DNA of 14,042 nucleotides. Source: an uncultured Prevotella sp. (lineage in GTDB: Bacteria > Bacteroidota > Bacteroidia > Bacteroidales > Bacteroidaceae). The notes beneath the pieces were generated by a model. That model was not told the origin of the DNA. It was given only the letters and a program-made list of their open reading frames with translations, and made no database searches. The translations under genes and the position numbers were made by a program. The DNA lies in contig URDV01000026.1 of NCBI GenBank assembly GCA_900546605.1, positions 1 to 14,042 of the forward strand, in the 5' to 3' direction. This document shows, in pieces, positions 13,938 through 14,042 of this stretch; position 1 is the stretch's first letter; each line of letters opens with the position of its first letter.

Positions 13938-14042
13938 GCCCTTACAGGGCGCGACTGCTCCGACACGTGATACCCAGGGTGTCGCTACGCTTGCCCTGGG
14001 CTATGTGCTCCATTGGGCCTTCAGCCCGTACTTGCACATACA
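13938..14042. repeat. REP-like palindromic extragenic element (runs off the window end)
   Basis: Three GC-rich hairpins follow one another: GCCCT/AGGGC (13938-13950), CCCAGGG/CCCTGGG (13973-13979 with 13994-14000) and GGGC/GCCC (14015-14018 with 14024-14027). Its GC content stands out sharply from the AT-rich flank. The part 13979-14012 matches 3221-3254 at 27 of 34 positions. Similar sequences are, from memory, abundant extragenic repeats in Bacteroidetes that often get miscalled as short proteins. Its right end is outside the window. Confidence 0.7.

Noticed and set aside
13938..14042. tRNA or other structured RNA gene at the window end
   Set aside because: The hairpins do not form a cloverleaf and lack tRNA consensus boxes; the match to 3221-3254 points to an extragenic repeat.

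Overview
The window reads as chromosomal DNA of a Bacteroidales bacterium, most likely Prevotella or a close relative. Three unrelated genes have a perfect Bacteroidetes sigma-ABfr type promoter (TTTG, exactly 19 bases, TAnnTTTG), Shine-Dalgarno sequences are weak or absent, and the proteins (a Wzc-type tyrosine kinase ending in a Tyr-Gly run, a fused PurL, a CysN without an APS kinase domain) look like Bacteroidales versions. Genus level is inference. All seven coding genes lie on the + strand.

Layout. (1) 1-3066: a single-gene transcription unit for a Wzc-type exopolysaccharide tyrosine kinase, with its own promoter (216-246), a roughly 100-base leader and a terminator (2997-3066). It is bracketed by two inverted copies of a palindromic MITE-like element (1-143, cut by the window edge, and 2787-2960). 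(2) 3067-3382: a non-coding gap with a degenerate REP-like structured element and a dyad-containing putative trkA promoter. (3) 3383-6023: trkA and pepT, 8 bases apart, probably co-transcribed and ended by a hairpin. (4) 6048-7718: cysN, driven by a promoter that forms one arm of an 83-base imperfect palindrome and ended by a hairpin built of octamer repeats. (5) 7776-9786: xpt and a xanthine-type NCS2 permease overlapping by 17 bases, a purine base uptake and salvage operon, then a strong terminator. (6) 9836-13700: purL for de novo purine synthesis, alone with its own promoter and terminator. (7) 13701-14042: non-coding or decayed DNA ending in a REP-like palindromic element that runs off the window.

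Working together: xpt and the permease feed purine salvage while purL serves de novo synthesis; both converge on IMP/XMP/GMP, but they are separate transcription units. CysN (partner CysD) and TrkA (partner TrkH) both lack their partners here. The genes themselves are ordinary housekeeping genes plus one surface-polysaccharide kinase, and I see no new defence or biosynthetic system. The unusual content is between genes. A MITE with 16-bp terminal inverted repeats and an 8-bp target duplication has inserted exactly inside the wzc stop codon, changing an inferred TAG to TAA. Its arms are 8-bp-periodic GTYAACNN arrays, and a similar 8-base periodicity recurs at two other gene ends. The cysN promoter looks like it arrived as a small palindromic element.
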